Below, in pieces: positions 44,961 through 57,528 of a stretch of DNA of 64,000 nt (position 1 is its first letter; each line of letters opens with the position of its first letter). A program made the translations under genes and the position numbers. Source of the DNA: Scenedesmus sp. ARA3 (lineage: Eukaryota; Chlorophyta; Chlorophyceae; Sphaeropleales; Scenedesmaceae); NCBI GenBank assembly GCA_004335835.1, contig RWJK01001644.1:134224-198223 (forward strand). Reading direction: 5' to 3'. The notes below the pieces were generated by a model. It saw only the letters and a list, made by a program, of their open reading frames with translations. It did no database searches and had not been told where the DNA came from.

Positions 44961-45284
44961 TTCAAGGCAGTTGACAGTGCGGACATTAGGAGGTTCGCAG
45001 CAGGGGCTCTGTGAGTGTGTGGATGTAGGCGATGATGGTGCTCTCGATGTCGCGCATTCAAGGCAGTCTTATGAGCCTGCTTACTAGCCCACGCAACATC
45101 AGTGGCGTGTGGACCACCTAAGGACATACAGCTGTGCATGCATTCATGGCAATGTTGATCTGGTACATCAGCGCCATGGTGTAGTGATTATGAGGCCAGT
45201 TATAACGTTAGCAGCCTCTGTGACAGTGCTTGCTGTTCCAAAAAAAGGCTCTTTTGTGGGACTCATGTTCAACAGCAGGGCAGG

Positions 45285-45289
45285 TGTAA
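45285..45289 (+). terminator. TGTAA poly(A) signal of TPST
   Basis: TGTAA lies 325 bp past the TPST stop on the same strand. Assigned by motif and distance. Confidence 0.45.
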
Positions 45290-46189
45290 GGATTGCCCAG
45301 GCAGCGGCTGCAGCACTCTGTTGGCAGTCAACTGGGCTTCTTGTTGCTGCTTTGGATTTTTGCTAGGATCGACCCCAGGTCAACTGACGTCGGGTCGCTG
45401 TTCCACAACCAGCACCTTGCAGTGGGGCTTTTGTGATGGCATACACTAACTAGTGTGTCCCGCTGTGATGATGTCCGGATGTGCTGGATCGGCTTAGTGT
45501 GTGCTCTGCTGAACGTTGTGTGTAATTGCAACCGGCGTTGATATCATAGTTGTCTCCAATGCACCACGTGCTGTGTCCCTTTCTCGGCAGTTAACCCTTG
45601 TTGTGCACCTTCAGCACACATGGCGCGTGCGCCGATTGGTGAAGGTGCGGCAAACACATGCGTACAATCGTTATCATACATACGTATGCCACAAGCCAAC
45701 ATTAAACACGCTACAGCCAAAGCTGCTACAGCATGACAGTCGGTGCATGGATGATGCTCACGGTGGTGTGCAGCCCGTCACCTGTGCATGTTGTTACATT
45801 CTTCAGTGGCCGGCATCGGCCATGCATACACGCTAGAGTCGTCTATCACCCTAACATCCGGCCGCCCAGCAGCATTGATATGCAGACAACATCCCAGCAT
45901 GACAGGCCGCAACACTGCAAGTTGCAGTGACAGCAAGGCGTAGCTGTGTTGGTGTGCACCAGATCCACGTGTTGTCAGTATAATTGGCACGTGCAAGCTC
46001 TGATGGTGTACGAGGTGCGGGTTGGAACCTCGTGCATGGCGTATGCGCCGCTGATAGTCCTGCCATTGCACATACAAACCCCTGCCAGCTGCTGTCATCA
46101 TCATCATGTTACCATGGTAAATGGCATTTCGCCAGCTGCCGTGCCTGATGTCCATGCTGCCGGCCGCACATCTTGCACTGCGGGCCCAC

Positions 46190-46191
<2 letters not shown>

Positions 46192-46249
<58 letters not shown>

Positions 46250-46299
46250 NNNNNNNNNNNNNNNNNNNNNNNNNNNNNNNNNNNNNNNNNNNNNNNNNN

Positions 46300-46354
<55 letters not shown>
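46192..46354. repeat. CTG microsatellite interrupted by a 50-N assembly gap
   Basis: CTG units run from about 46192 to 46249 and from about 46300 to 46354, with exactly 50 N at 46250-46299. The repeat lies ~25 bp beyond the RRF stop, in the 3' UTR. True repeat length is unknown; 50 N is likely a placeholder. Confidence 0.95.
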
Positions 46355-46358
<4 letters not shown>

Positions 46359-46377
46359 ACAGAGGCACTGCTGTGCT

Positions 46378-48879
46378 TCAGTGGACGTGCTCCCGCAGCT
46401 CCGCATCCTTCAGCTTATTGAGCCGCTCGATGTCAGCCACAAACTGGTCATGCAGCTTCTGGAACTGCAGCCAGTCAGGCAGCCAGAAGTAGCGCAGCAC
46501 CAGCACCAGCAGCAGCAGCAGGATAGAGGTCAGGCAACACAGCACTAGGCTTCTCATGATTTTGCAGCTCTTGCATGCAGAGCAGCTGTTATACAGCCGC
46601 ACGGGCGCACCATTCATGAGCATGGCAGAACAAGACCGTCACATGTCCAGACTAGGCCCGGGCTGTATGGCCTCACCTCCTTTTCGGTGCGCTTCTTGTC
46701 GTCTGCGCTGGCTGCTTTGAAAGCCTTCTTGATGGCGTCCATGCCCTTCTGGCGCGCCCGCCTGATGCTCTGGTGCGCGCCCTCGGCCTCAACCGCCACA
46801 AGCTTTATCACCTTCTCTGCAGCACACCACCAGCACACCAACGTGTTTCGTGAACTTTAAATACAGACACAACACGTATGTTACAAAATGCCACAGGCGG
46901 AGGGGAGGCTGAGTTGAATGTTGGGGCAGTGCTGGCTGGCTAGCTTGCATGGTTGCTAGCTGCTGTGTGCAAGTCGTACAGCAGGCCCTGAGGACAGTGA
47001 TGAACCGGCCATTTGAGCCGCTGTCTGGCCTAAGTTACATACCTTAGGCTCACCGCTCCATACCAGTTCATTTGAGCCGCTGTCTGGCCTGTGTTACATA
47101 CCTTAGGCTCACCGCTCCATACCAGTTCATGTCACATGAATCATGTGCAAATGACAAACATGCACGATGCAGCATGTGCTCACGACTGTCACAGCCAGCT
47201 GCACTGTTGATCAGCCACAGCAGCAGCTGACCCACCGCCGTCAAGCGAAAGCATAGGCTCAGCCACACGCAGAGCAGGCACTACAACGCTACACAGTGCA
47301 TGCACACGCACCTATGTTGTCCTTTGTCTGGCGTGGCAGCTGCACCAGCACCTCGTTCCCCTCATGCGCAGGGTTGAGGGACAGCGGGGAGTTGCGGATG
47401 GCCTTCACCACAGCAGCACCCAGCTGCAGCACAGCATCACAGCAGCCCACACGGGACAGCGAGGCATGCTAGGGCTGAGCTTACAGGTAGGTGTTTCAGC
47501 GCAGCATGTCTGTTGCAGTGTGGCGGCTATGTTGCAGCACAGGCATCAGGATCATAGAAGCTGTGGGCGCGTGCTTCAACAGCTGCCGCAGTGTCGCTTT
47601 TGACAGCTACAGGGTAACAGGCAGCACTGGCACCGCAGGTCATGCAGAGCAGGTGCACATGGCAGCACGGCCCGCACCTGCAGCATTGTCACAGCACAGT
47701 CCAGCCACCCCCAGCAACCAACCCCCAGCTTCACCTTTGTCAGCAGGCACTGCCATGCACACACTTTCAACCCCACTGACCTGACTGAGCGCTGACACGT
47801 GAGTCGCCTGATTTGAATGCCTGTCAGCACCACCCACTCCCTCACCCACCTCTGCATCATACAGCGACACTGCCAGCAGCTGCGGGTTGCGCACGGTGAC
47901 TGTGCCGCAGGCCTTGACAGGCATGTGCTCCCCGTGCGCATCCACGAGGATGTTCTCTATGAGCCCCGGCTGTGCCCTGCCTGTGCGCACACCAGCCAGC
48001 TCGTGCTGCAGGTGCTCTAGCGCCTGCTCCATTAGCCTGCAGTAGGAGTGTGAATGTGTGAGTAAAGCGCAAACTATGTGAGGTATGTGAGTATAGCTGC
48101 ACAAGGCTGGGAGAAGGAGGAGGTACTGGTTTGACTGGCTGCAGCACTGCTGCTGCTTGCGCATGGGTCTGCATGCTGGCACTAACTGCACACTGCTAGA
48201 TGATGGTGCAAATGCTACTGCCTTGCTTGTTGCTTCTGAGGCCTGCTGCGAAATCCTTTCTACGCCTGGTGGCAACTAGGCACCCACCGTTGGTATGGGA
48301 CCGGGTCAAACTCTGGCTCCTCTGCCTCTGCTGCTGCATCTTCATCCTCTGACTCTTCTACTGCTTTGTGCTTGCCACCCTTTTTGCTTCCTGCAGGTGG
48401 CAGCATACAAACAGTCATGTCCTGTCTGCATGCAGGTGGATTGCCGCTGACTTGCACCACTCAACAGGAAAGGGTGGCATCAAACAACACCACACTCTGG
48501 CACATCCGGCAACTGCCTGCAGTCAGGCTGCCACCCATCTGTGCTGCTGCTGTGGTAGTCACTTACCTTTGCCTTTTGCGTAGTGTGCTGCAAAGCCCTG
48601 GAATGGGCTGAGCAGCAGCAGGTCTTGCTGGTGTACCTGCTGCACGCTGCTGCTGGCATGGCTGCCTGCATTCCAGCAGGGCAGGCTGCCAGCGAGCGCC
48701 TGCGCTGCTGCACAGCAACCCCTGACTTCGGCCGCCCTGCAGCAGTGATAACCGTCATGCACACAGAGTTGAAAAGACAGGTCCTGACTGCCTGCTGACA
48801 TGCTGCTGCTGTTCTGACAGAAGCAGTACTGCAGGTTCTTATGTGGCAGAAACGCTCGGCTGCTGGCATTGCGTCTCAT
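46378..48879 (-). CDS. Ribosome recycling factor, mitochondrial type
   Basis: Six phase-consistent exons: 48879-48567, 48390-48288, 48036-47850, 47423-47312, 46816-46677, 46464-46378; 313 aa. RRF signatures: ALEHLQHELAGVRTGRAQPGL, NSPLSLNPAHEGNEVLVQLP, SIRRARQKGMDAIKKAF and TEKEFQKLHDQFVADIERL. With EF-G it splits the post-termination ribosome. The basic start MRRNASSRAFLPHKN and the AHYAKGKGSKKGGK linker, like plant mitochondrial RRF, point to mitochondria. An acidic tract (EESEDEDAAAEAEEPE) follows. Exon 1 is read as one 104-codon block; an internal intron there cannot be excluded because residues ~20-90 are not conserved. It is head to head with the Sfi1-like gene. Confidence 0.9.
47011..47128. 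repeat. 59-bp tandem repeat, two units
   Basis: Units 47011-47069 and 47070-47128 (ATTTGAGCCGCTGTCTGGCC...) are nearly identical, differing around TAAG/TGTG. They are in RRF intron 4. Confidence 0.93.
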
Positions 48880-49306
48880 TGGCGTACCTGGTCAACGCTA
48901 GTAGGGATCGGACTTGCAATAGACGCGTTGTGGTGGCCATACTTGCCAAGGGCCACGGTGTGCCAGGTCAGATCAAGCCAGCGACGTGGACAGTGTAACC
49001 ACGAGTCTGGTCACTACGTTTCCGCTTACTTCATGAACTTTCCATCGCCGTTGAAGCTGCGCTGCGGTGTGAAGTGAACAGCGTCCGTCCGTAGTGCTAC
49101 AGCCATTCTGGCTGTCAGTTCCTATTCGCCACAGGCGCACCACCTGAGTCTACAGAAAATTTCAAGTGCATCTGCTATGCATCGGTTGTGACGGCGACTT
49201 GATATGCTCGCTGCTCAGCTCCCAGCATAGGCGTGGTTTGACCGTGCAGCTGGCATGTGTTGTTGACAGCAACGCGTTGATTCGCCGAGTCAATCGTGTT
49301 GATTGA
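48880..49306. promoter_or_regulatory. Bidirectional intergenic region, RRF / Sfi1-like
   Basis: 427 bp lie between divergent start codons. No specific motif was recognised. Confidence 0.4.
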
Positions 49307-51994
49307 ATGAATGAATACAACAGCAGTGAGCTAGCTGCCAGCAGCACGCTGCAGTTGCGCTTGAATACGTACCCAGCTTCAAGATGGCAGCAGCTCAGGC
49401 AGACTCTGGGCGCGGGCAGCAACACGGTGCCAGCACAGCTGCGTGCCTCAGCGCCGGGATTGTCAGGCACTGGAAATTTTTCAAAGCAGCTGCGCATCAG
49501 CCACAGTGTTCACCAGCAACATGGCAGAGAAGCTGGCCTGTCGCAGCCAGACCTGCTGCAGGAGGCAGCGGATGTGCTGCGACGCTGCACAGACACTGGG
49601 GCAGCCTTGCAGGCGCATGAAACGCAGCTTGCAGCAGCAGCTCTCGACTCGCTCGGCCAGCACAGCAGCAGCAAGGACCAGTTCACCATTCTGGGCAATG
49701 GCAGCATTCGCACTGCTTGGGCCGATGCTGACAAGCCACTGGAGCAGTGGCTTGCCGAATCAGGAAGCGCAGCATTTGCATGTTGCCATGCTTGCGAAGC
49801 CACCTGGGCAGACAGCCTTGATGGTGGATGCTTGTACGCTTCCACCACATCAGCAACTGATGCGGCAGCGGTGTTTGCCAACACCCAGCAAGACAGCCAG
49901 CCTGCTGCAGATAGGTCACCTCCACGGCGAACATCGCCCCGCAAACAGCAGCAGCAGCTGGTTGCAAAGCAGCACCAGCAGCAGCACCTACACACCGCTT
50001 CGCTGCAAACCAGGCCACAGCAGCACAGTGGTAGCAGTCTAACCACAAGCAGTGCTGAACGCGGCAGCACAAACAGCAGCAGCAGGATGCGCAGCACTTT
50101 AGCCAGGCCAGCAGCAGCAGCAGCTGGCATGCAAGTTCTGGCGGAGCACGACAAGCTGCTGCTGCAGGAGCTGACGCACGACCTGGCTGCCTTGCTGGCA
50201 CGCAAGCTGCTGCGCCAATGGCAGCAGCATACAGCAGACGCCCGCATTGACAGAGCGCGTGCGCGGCCCATGCAGCGGGTCCTCAGGTGGGCGGCAATGA
50301 AAGCAGGACACCATGAACGTGTTTGCAGCGTGCCGTGCAGCTGGTTGCACAGCCTCTGCCATGTTGTGCATGTGCTGTAGCATTGCAATAATTGTGCATG
50401 CTGCACAGCAAAATGGGAGGCCCAAAAAGCAATCAAAGTTGGTGCTGCTGCTGGGTATCTTGTGCAGCAAGCGCAAGGTGCTGCGTGCATGGAAGGCAGC
50501 AATGTCACAGCGAGCACCAGCAACAGCTGCTTCTGAGCCAGACGCTGCACCAGGCGTACTACAGGCAGCACCTGCTGCAAGCCTAAACCAGCAGGATGCA
50601 CCACAGCACGAGCTGACCAGGCGCGAGCAGGTGGCAGAGCAGTTCCACAGGCTGTACCGCTTGCATGACTGCCTGCAGCAGTGGCGCCGCTGCACTGCTG
50701 CAGGAGCGCTGGAAAGGTGCAGGCAGGAGACTGACAGGATTATGGGGCAGCAGCAGGCTGAGGTGGGTTGTGGCTGAGGACTGCGCTGCAGCTGTGTTGC
50801 CTAGCAGCAGCCAGCATGCCACCTGCAACTGGACGGTACAGTACAGCAACAGCAAACTGGCAGCAGCAGATAAGGGCTTTCACAGTGTTGTATAGCATCT
50901 GGCAATCACTGCTGTTGTGTGCACGGTACTTTTGTGCCCTGATATGTGGTCCACCGCTCTGGTCTGCAGATGCTCAGGCAACAGCAGCAGCAGGAGCAGC
51001 AGGAGATGCAGCAGAAGCAGAAGCAGCAGGAGCAGAAGCGGCTGGCGGCTGCTGTGCGTTTCCACCAGATACTGCTGCTGCACAAAGCCCTGGTTGGATG
51101 GCATAAGCATGCCGCCATAGCTGCAGCGCTCAACAAGCTGCACCCTGTGGTCCTACCAGCGCCTGGCAGCACCCAGGCATCAAGCATCATGCGGGACAGC
51201 AGCGCCCCTGCTGATGCAGCAGCAGCAATGCAGCTCAAAGCCCAGCAGCTGCTGCAACGGCTGGCAGGCAAGCAGCAGCAGAAGCCGCCAGAAACACCCC
51301 CACTTGCTGCTCCAGCTGCTGCTGCCATTGCTGTGCCTGGCAGCAGAACAAGGATGTCAGACACACACGCAGATTCCTCACAGACCTGTCACATGCCCAG
51401 AACGGAGATGCTGCTGGCATTGCACAGGAAGCGTCAACAGCAACCGCACCAACTGCAGCTGAGTGAAGCTGCTGTAGCTGTAGGCGTCAGGGAGGACGTG
51501 GATACTGTTCAGTCAGCACAACATGCAGGCCACAGCAGTCCAGCTGCTGATGAGCACGGGGCTCAGAAGGACCAGGACACTCTGCAGCTGGTTCAGCAGC
51601 ACCCACCAGCAGAAGTGAATGAAGCAGCAACTGCGAGCCCAGCAGCATATGCGACAAGCCATGAAGCTGTTGATCTTGCAGTTGTCAACGAGCATGCCAG
51701 CTGCCAGCAACTGCAGGTGGTGCAGGTAGCCCAGCCAGAACTGGCAATAGTTGAAGCTGCTGTGGTTGTTCCTGCCATAGCAGCTGCAGCTGAAGTCGAA
51801 GCATCAGCAGAAGCTGCAATTGCAGACTATAGTGATGCTGATGCGGATTATGTGCAGCAGCTGTGCACGCAGCAAGGCGAGACACGGCAGGTTAGCAGCA
51901 GCTGTGCCGTAAAGTCTGCCCCGCACCTCCAAGCACTGCCAAATCGGCAAGGTGACACAACACCACAGGAGCAGCTACTAAAGCAGGACGAGGT

Positions 51995-52027
<33 letters not shown>

Positions 52028-53594
52028 GCAGTTAGGCCTGACTGATGCCAGCGATGCAAGCACAGAGCCGCCTGCTGCCCTGGAACAGATGCAGCAGCAG
52101 CGCCAAGCATTGGTGGCTGATAACAATGATAAATCCAGCAGCAGTCAGCTGGACACAACAGCACAAGAGCAGCAGCAGCAGCAAAACAAGGGGCAGCAGC
52201 AGCAGCCACTTATCAGGATGGGCAGCATAGACCGGCAGCAGCTGCAGCAGAAGCTGCGGCAGCTGCTGGCTGCGGAGCAGCGCAAGCAGCGGGAGGAGCA
52301 GCGGCTGGAGCAGCTGCTGGCCCAGCAGCTGGCTGAGCAGCAGGAGGCGCTTGCAAGCATGCACTACCGGCTGCTGCTGGCACGAAGGCTGGGGCTGCAA
52401 CCTTGGCTAGCGCTGCTGAAGTTGGGCAAGCAGCAGCAGCAGGCAGCAGAGTGCTGGAGGGACATGCGGTTGGCCAGGACAGCGATGCTGCTGTGGAAGG
52501 AGCTGCTACTGCGACGGTGCGTTTGACACCATGGGTCTCGTTGCGCAGCTGATGTCCTTTTTTGCGGCCGCCGCCGTCGCCGCCGCCGCCGCCGCCGCAG
52601 CAGCAGCAGCAGCAGCAGCAGCACGAACTTGAACCTTGAACCTTTGCGCATGGCTGGCTGCATCAAATCAATGCAGCATGGCTTGCTGTATCATGCTGCA
52701 CGCCTTGTGCCTGTCCCGAGAGTATAGCTGAAGTGTGTGGACTGTCTCCATGTGCAGGCGTGTGCGGCACGTGTGCTGTCACGTAAAAGCGTTCGGCAAG
52801 CTGCGGCAGCTGCGCCAGCGGCAGCAGCAGCACAGCGTGCTGGCAGCTCTCTCCAACTGGGCACTGGTCAGCAGGCAGTGCAGGCGGCAGCTGGCACTGC
52901 GGTCGCTGACCGCTTGGAGGTGTGAGGCTGCGGACATGCGGCAGCAGCTGCTGGAGGTGCAGCATGCGGCAGGCTGCAGGCTGCAGCGGCGCATCATGCA
53001 TGCCTGGAAGCAGCACATGGAGGAGCAGGTGGGCTGCATGAGCTGATGCGGCAGGCCTGGCAACTTTGAGCGAGTCGCAGCTCTGTGGCCTAATGGGACA
53101 GCAAGTGAATTAGTGGCAGTACAAACTGCACCAAAGTGATAATGGCAATGTATCTCGAGCCACTGAATCGTCACTTGACAGCAGTGGGACACATAGTAGT
53201 TTCAATAGCTGTTGCTTGTGACATGGCGCCATGCATGCAGGCCCAGGAGCAGCTGCTGCTGGAGCTGGAGCTCAGTGTGGTGGCGACCAAGTGGCGCCAC
53301 AGGCGCACACAGCAGCACGTGCTGGCTGGCTGGAGCAGAGCTGCAGCAGCCGCTGCGCAGGAGCGCGAGCAGCAGGCACGGCTGCAGGAGACGTTCAGCA
53401 AGGTGCAGGGCTGGCTGTCTGAAATGAAGGGGGAACCCCAGAGCGGCAACAGCAGCAATATCAGCGGGGCAGCAGCGCACGGCGCAGCAGCAGCTTCAGC
53501 AGGATTGCCAGCGCTGAAGCAACTTCCCTCTTGGAAGGATTGGGACCCTGAGAGTGAATCAGACGAAGGGAGCGCGGATGGCATGGTGTTTTAG
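49307..53594 (+). CDS. Sfi1-like centrin-binding repeat protein
   Basis: Five phase-consistent exons: 49307-50286, 50468-50762, 50970-52516, 52758-53028, 53241-53594; 1148 aa. Scattered Sfi1-type repeats of hydrophobic residues ending in a Trp followed by basic residues are visible: RKLLRQWQQH, RKVLRAWKAAM, LHDCLQQWRRC, LLHKALVGWHKHA, LRSLTAWRCEA, RRIMHAWKQHM and QQHVLAGWSRAA. The N-terminal third and the middle (about 520-900) are Gln/Ala-rich low complexity. The C-terminus is acidic (DPESESDEGSADG). Sfi1 proteins form long helices binding centrin at spindle poles or basal bodies; a basal-body role is inferred. A related Trp-repeat coiled-coil ciliary protein is the alternative. Confidence 0.78.
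52565..52622. repeat. Compound GCC/CAG repeat
   Basis: A GCC-type run with one interruption changes directly into CAG units, in intron 3 of the Sfi1-like gene (donor at 52517). Confidence 0.9.
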
Positions 53595-54192
53595 CTTGTA
53601 CACCAGACTAGCGAAAATGGCTGCATGTCGGCGACCAGTTGCAACAGGTTGAGGAGCTGAGAGCCCATGGGCCAAGTTCAGCTGCACTGCAGCATGCTGC
53701 CATCATGGCCACTCACGACAAGTGACTCACTGCACTGCACTCACTGCACTACAGTGTACATCTGCTACTATTGGAAGTCAGCAGGGCCAGTTAACCTTTA
53801 GATCTGCAACTGATCGTGTAACACTACTGGCAGCCTACTCTGCAAGCAAGGATGAACTCTGTTCAATAGCTACTAGCAGGTACGGCTCAGTGTGCCGGGT
53901 GTATGTGCTTTGCAAGACCGTCTGCCTGCTGGTAATGCTGTATAGACAAGGCCACTGCTCGTTACAATCCACACGCTGTACAAGGGAGCTCCATAGCTGC
54001 TACACCCATGCCAGCGGGGCAAACAGCGGGGCAAGCCACGGCTGTAACACCTGTAAAGCAAGTAACCACCTGCACGCACGAGCTGCACTGCAGCCATGGC
54101 TGGCCAGCAGCACACTTTGGCATCCTATGCCATGCCATAGTATGCATACGTCTGCACCCTCCATCAGTTGCCGACGGCTATCAAAATGATGT
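53595..54192. other. Convergent 3' region, Sfi1-like and TPR genes
   Basis: Two TGTAA motifs face the expected way: 53817-53821 (+), 223 bp past the Sfi1-like stop, and 53962-53966 (-), 227 bp past the TPR stop. No coding sequence is supported. Confidence 0.55.
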
Positions 54193-55656
54193 TCAGCTGC
54201 TTGCAGCCTCTGCTGGGCCTGCCGCTGCCACTGCCGGCTCTAGCACAGCCAGCCGCGCCTTCGCCTCCGCATTCTGCGGCTGCAGCTGCAGCGCCTGCAG
54301 CAGGTCCGCGAGCGCCTCCTGCTGCTGCCCTAGCCCCTCATGTGCTGCAGCTCGCCGCAGCAGTGCTTTGACGTTGCTGCTGTCTGCTGCTAGCACACTG
54401 CTGCAGTCTGCTGCTGCCTCGCTGAACATTTCGAGCTTGAGGTACGTCAGGGCCCGGTTGTTGCGCGCAGCGATGTTTGCGGAGTCTAGCTTTAGGGATG
54501 CAGTGAACTGCTCTAGCGCTGCTTGCCAGTCGCCCTTGGCAAAAGCCTGCGAGAAAGAGGATGGGAAGCAGGGGCAGCAGTCGTGAGAAGCCATGCATTC
54601 AGGTGTTGTTGCACAGGGCTGTACTACTACTTTCATCACAGCGCAGCAAGTGTGAGGAATGCGCATCTGCAACATGATGAAGGGACTTTGAGGTTGCTGC
54701 GCGAGCACAGCATGTTGTGATGAAACGGTTATAGCGTGTCCTGTGTCGGCAGAAGCTAGTACAACCAGTGCACAAACCCTGGCACGCTCAGGCACACCCC
54801 TGCTACTACAACAGTCGCCTACCTCATTGCCGCGTGCTTTTGCTGCATCTGCTGGACTCAGCGCCGCTTTGCTGCTGCTGCCGCTGCTGCCAGCCGCCGG
54901 CTGCTGCTGCTGCTGCAGCCGCTGCAGCAGCGCCTGAGAGTCTCCGCTGCGCTCGCTGCGGCGCGCGATCTGCCGCTTTGCGTCTGCAACCCAGGCTGCT
55001 GCGCTGCTCAGGTCTGCTGTGGTGAAGTCCATGCGCTCAAAGTCTTCCTCGTTGTCCATGTAGCGCCCCAGGAACACGTCACCGTTGACCTGCAGCATGC
55101 AGAAAGCAGCAACACAGAATGTGACTTGTGACGGCGCTGTAGTTAAAGCGCCCCAAGAATCTGCAACACAGAGTACGCGATGTGAGATGTGACGGCACTG
55201 TGACTATAGCCCCCTAGGAAAGTCTTGCTCATTGTCCATGTACCAGCCCAGAAACACATCACCGTGACCTGCAGAAATGGGAGCAGGCATAGTCTTCACG
55301 TCACACGGCACATAACGCAAGCACACAGCCACTGTGTCCTTTTATCATTTGATGGTTGGATGGATTTGAACGGCCCTGCAATCCCCTGCTAGGCAGAGAC
55401 ATGCAACATCCGTGCACACCGTGTCTGACACATGCTGCAGCCCTGCAGATGCGTGTGGTATTGTGCAATGCGGCATGCCTTCCAGTCTGGGCCCCTGCAT
55501 GCTGGCGTACCTGTATGTGCATGCCTGCTGTTTGTGCAATTGCTGTTGCCCGCGGGTTGGGTGGCAGCTGCTTGATGCTGGCCTGGTCATCACAGTACAT
55601 GTACACGCCCACAAAGCCAGTCTCAGGGCTGTTGGCCAGCAGCGCAATTGGCTCCA

Positions 55657-55717
<61 letters not shown>

Positions 55718-57004
55718 AGTGACAAAGTCAATGACTTACTGGGTATACACCAGGCAATATGCGCAGCAGTATGAGCAGCATCTGCTGGCGGGGTGTGATG
55801 CTGCAGCAATGGGCCAGCAGCGAGGAGAGCAGGCAGCAACACGGCACAGCCGGCTGCTGAAGTGCCAGGTGGACGCAGCGCAGGCAGTACCATGATCCTG
55901 CCTGACCAGGAAGCTGAGCTGCTGTGCGGCTGCAGAGCTGCTGCTGCTGCTGCTGCTGCTGCTGCGCTGCGCCGCACCATCTGTGTGCCAGACAGCATCT
56001 TCAGCAGGTCGTCATTCACGCCTGCTGCCTTGTCACCCATCTGAGCCTTGAAGGCCTGCAGGCGGCAGCAGCAGGAGAAGGGAGCAGGTGATGGAGCAGC
56101 TGGCTGATGAACCGCACAGCACTGGCTGGGTGAAGCACCAATTGTCCACAGCTGCGCTGCACAAGCTGTGGCGCTGTGTGAAGTCATGTCACAGATCAGG
56201 CTACTTGCTCCTGCTAACAGCAAAGTGCATCATCATGCATCGCTTAGCTTCAAGCAGGCGGTGGTGCACTCACCTCAGCGCCAACAGTTCACAGCTGCAT
56301 GGCATATGCTGTGGCAGTTTGCGCTGTCATGTCACTTGCCAGGCTACTTGTTGTTGCTGACGCCCAGGTGCATGAACTTGTGAACAACTCGCATTGCTGA
56401 CTTGTATGCAGCCTGTTGTGTGCTCACCGCATGTACGGCTTGCTTTTGCGCATCTGACTTATGACCCTCCGCCCGTTTAAAGTGCCTGCAAGGCAGCAAC
56501 ACGCGCCAGCAGCGTGAGACATATTTTGTTGGAAAATCCTTGGATAGCCAACACAGCAGCAACGTGTTCCTAGAATGGCTGTACATAAAACTTTGCTAGA
56601 TCTATTGAATACGTCTGACTCTTTGCTGCCTGCTACTGTGCCGTTGGGAAGTGCTGCATCCAGGCATACGCCTGGCACTGCGGCTGTTACAGCCAGACTT
56701 GCCCACAGAGGGATTAGGGGGAATAGACTCACCGCTTAAGTGCATTGATGAATGACATCACCTCATCACTCTTAGTGGTCTCAAAGGTTCGCTCCTCTAT
56801 CTGCTCAGAACTGCGGGCAGCACAGCACGCACGTCACGCCAGCAGCAGCAGCAGCAGGTGTGTAAATAAAAGTATCCTGGGAGGTGGCTCTGGCGTTTGT
56901 AACAGCAAGATCATAGCTTACGTGTCTGCTGGGATATATACGTATTTAAATATCACTGCATCGTCCTCAGCGGCAAGGGCTGCTTCCTTTGCTGTGGTGG
57001 CCAT
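54193..57004 (-). CDS. Carboxylate-clamp TPR protein with conserved unknown N-terminal domain
   Basis: Seven phase-consistent exons: 57004-56922, 56810-56733, 56485-56428, 56055-55978, 55657-55511, 55089-54823, 54546-54193; 354 aa. Three TPRs occupy about 228-335 (AKARGNEAFAKGDWQAALEQ, NNRALTYLKLEMFSEAAADC, KALLRRAAAHEGLGQQQEAL). Clamp residues K/N in KARGN, N in NNRA and K/R in KALLRR suggest binding to Hsp70/Hsp90 EEVD tails. The N-terminal ~165 residues (DEVMSFINALKRHFK; ETGFVGVYMYCDD; NGDVFLGRYMDNEEDFERMDF) look conserved but I cannot name the domain. Exon 1 uses donor GTAAGC at 56921; an earlier GTATAT would break the frame. A co-chaperone role is inferred. Head to head with the RING gene. 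Confidence 0.82.
55209..55280 (-). repeat. Copy of the 5' part of TPR-gene exon 6
   Basis: Intron 5 contains a diverged copy of the exon 6 start and acceptor (GTGATG...GRYMDNEEDF region; compare 55030-55092), about 185 bp upstream. Small deletions make it non-coding. Confidence 0.75.
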
Positions 57005-57528
57005 TGTGTCTCTGTATCTTGACTGTTCAACCAAAAGGTTGGTTATGCTTGCAGCTTAGGATCAAAGATACTGAGTCGTAGGACTAAAGATCCAGAAGAT
57101 GCGTCGCAAGCCTGAAGTACGGCACTGGTCAGGTGAAACCGTTCAGTCCAGTAGGGTTTATTGAGGTTAGGAGGCGGAGGTACATCTGTTTCTAGTGTTG
57201 ACTGCAGGACAAACTTAAGTGTTAGCGGTGCTGCAGCGAACAGCCGTTTGAGCATTCAGCCTACGTGCACAGTCACCACTGCACTGTCTCGACTTGCAGT
57301 GTTGCAGCGGTGCTCGCGCTCCTAACGCCATCTTAAGACGTTTTAACACTAGTTTTTATAATTGCCGGAAAGGCAGCAAAGCTCGTGCAACATCAGCAAC
57401 GGAATGCTGGTGCCTCAATTCTGGCCGGATCCTGGCCTTGCCGCCACTCGTTGAGCAAAACATAGCTTCATAACCTGAGTTCATTGCTATTCGGGTTCTT
57501 CATACGGGTTCCGAGCTGGTGCAAGCAG
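57005..57528. promoter_or_regulatory. Bidirectional intergenic region, TPR / RING genes
   Basis: 524 bp lie between divergent start codons and are less CAG-rich than neighbouring coding DNA. No motif was assigned. Confidence 0.4.

Larger units (their letters stand above)
44961..46377. other. Convergent intergenic region with assembly gap
   Basis: It lies between the TPST stop (+) and the RRF stop (-). Open frames here span only the CTG run or have no support. A minus-strand TGTAA at 45794-45798 is a distal candidate for RRF. Confidence 0.55.

Noticed and set aside
45946..46548. Open frames across the CTG repeat and the N gap
   Set aside because: They exist only because CTG repeats have no stops and N was read as X. 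The minus-strand RRF terminal exon explains the right part.
49510..50604. 364-codon minus-strand open frame opposite the Sfi1-like gene
   Set aside because: Antisense shadow of a low-complexity exon; the plus strand has phase-matched introns and Trp repeats.
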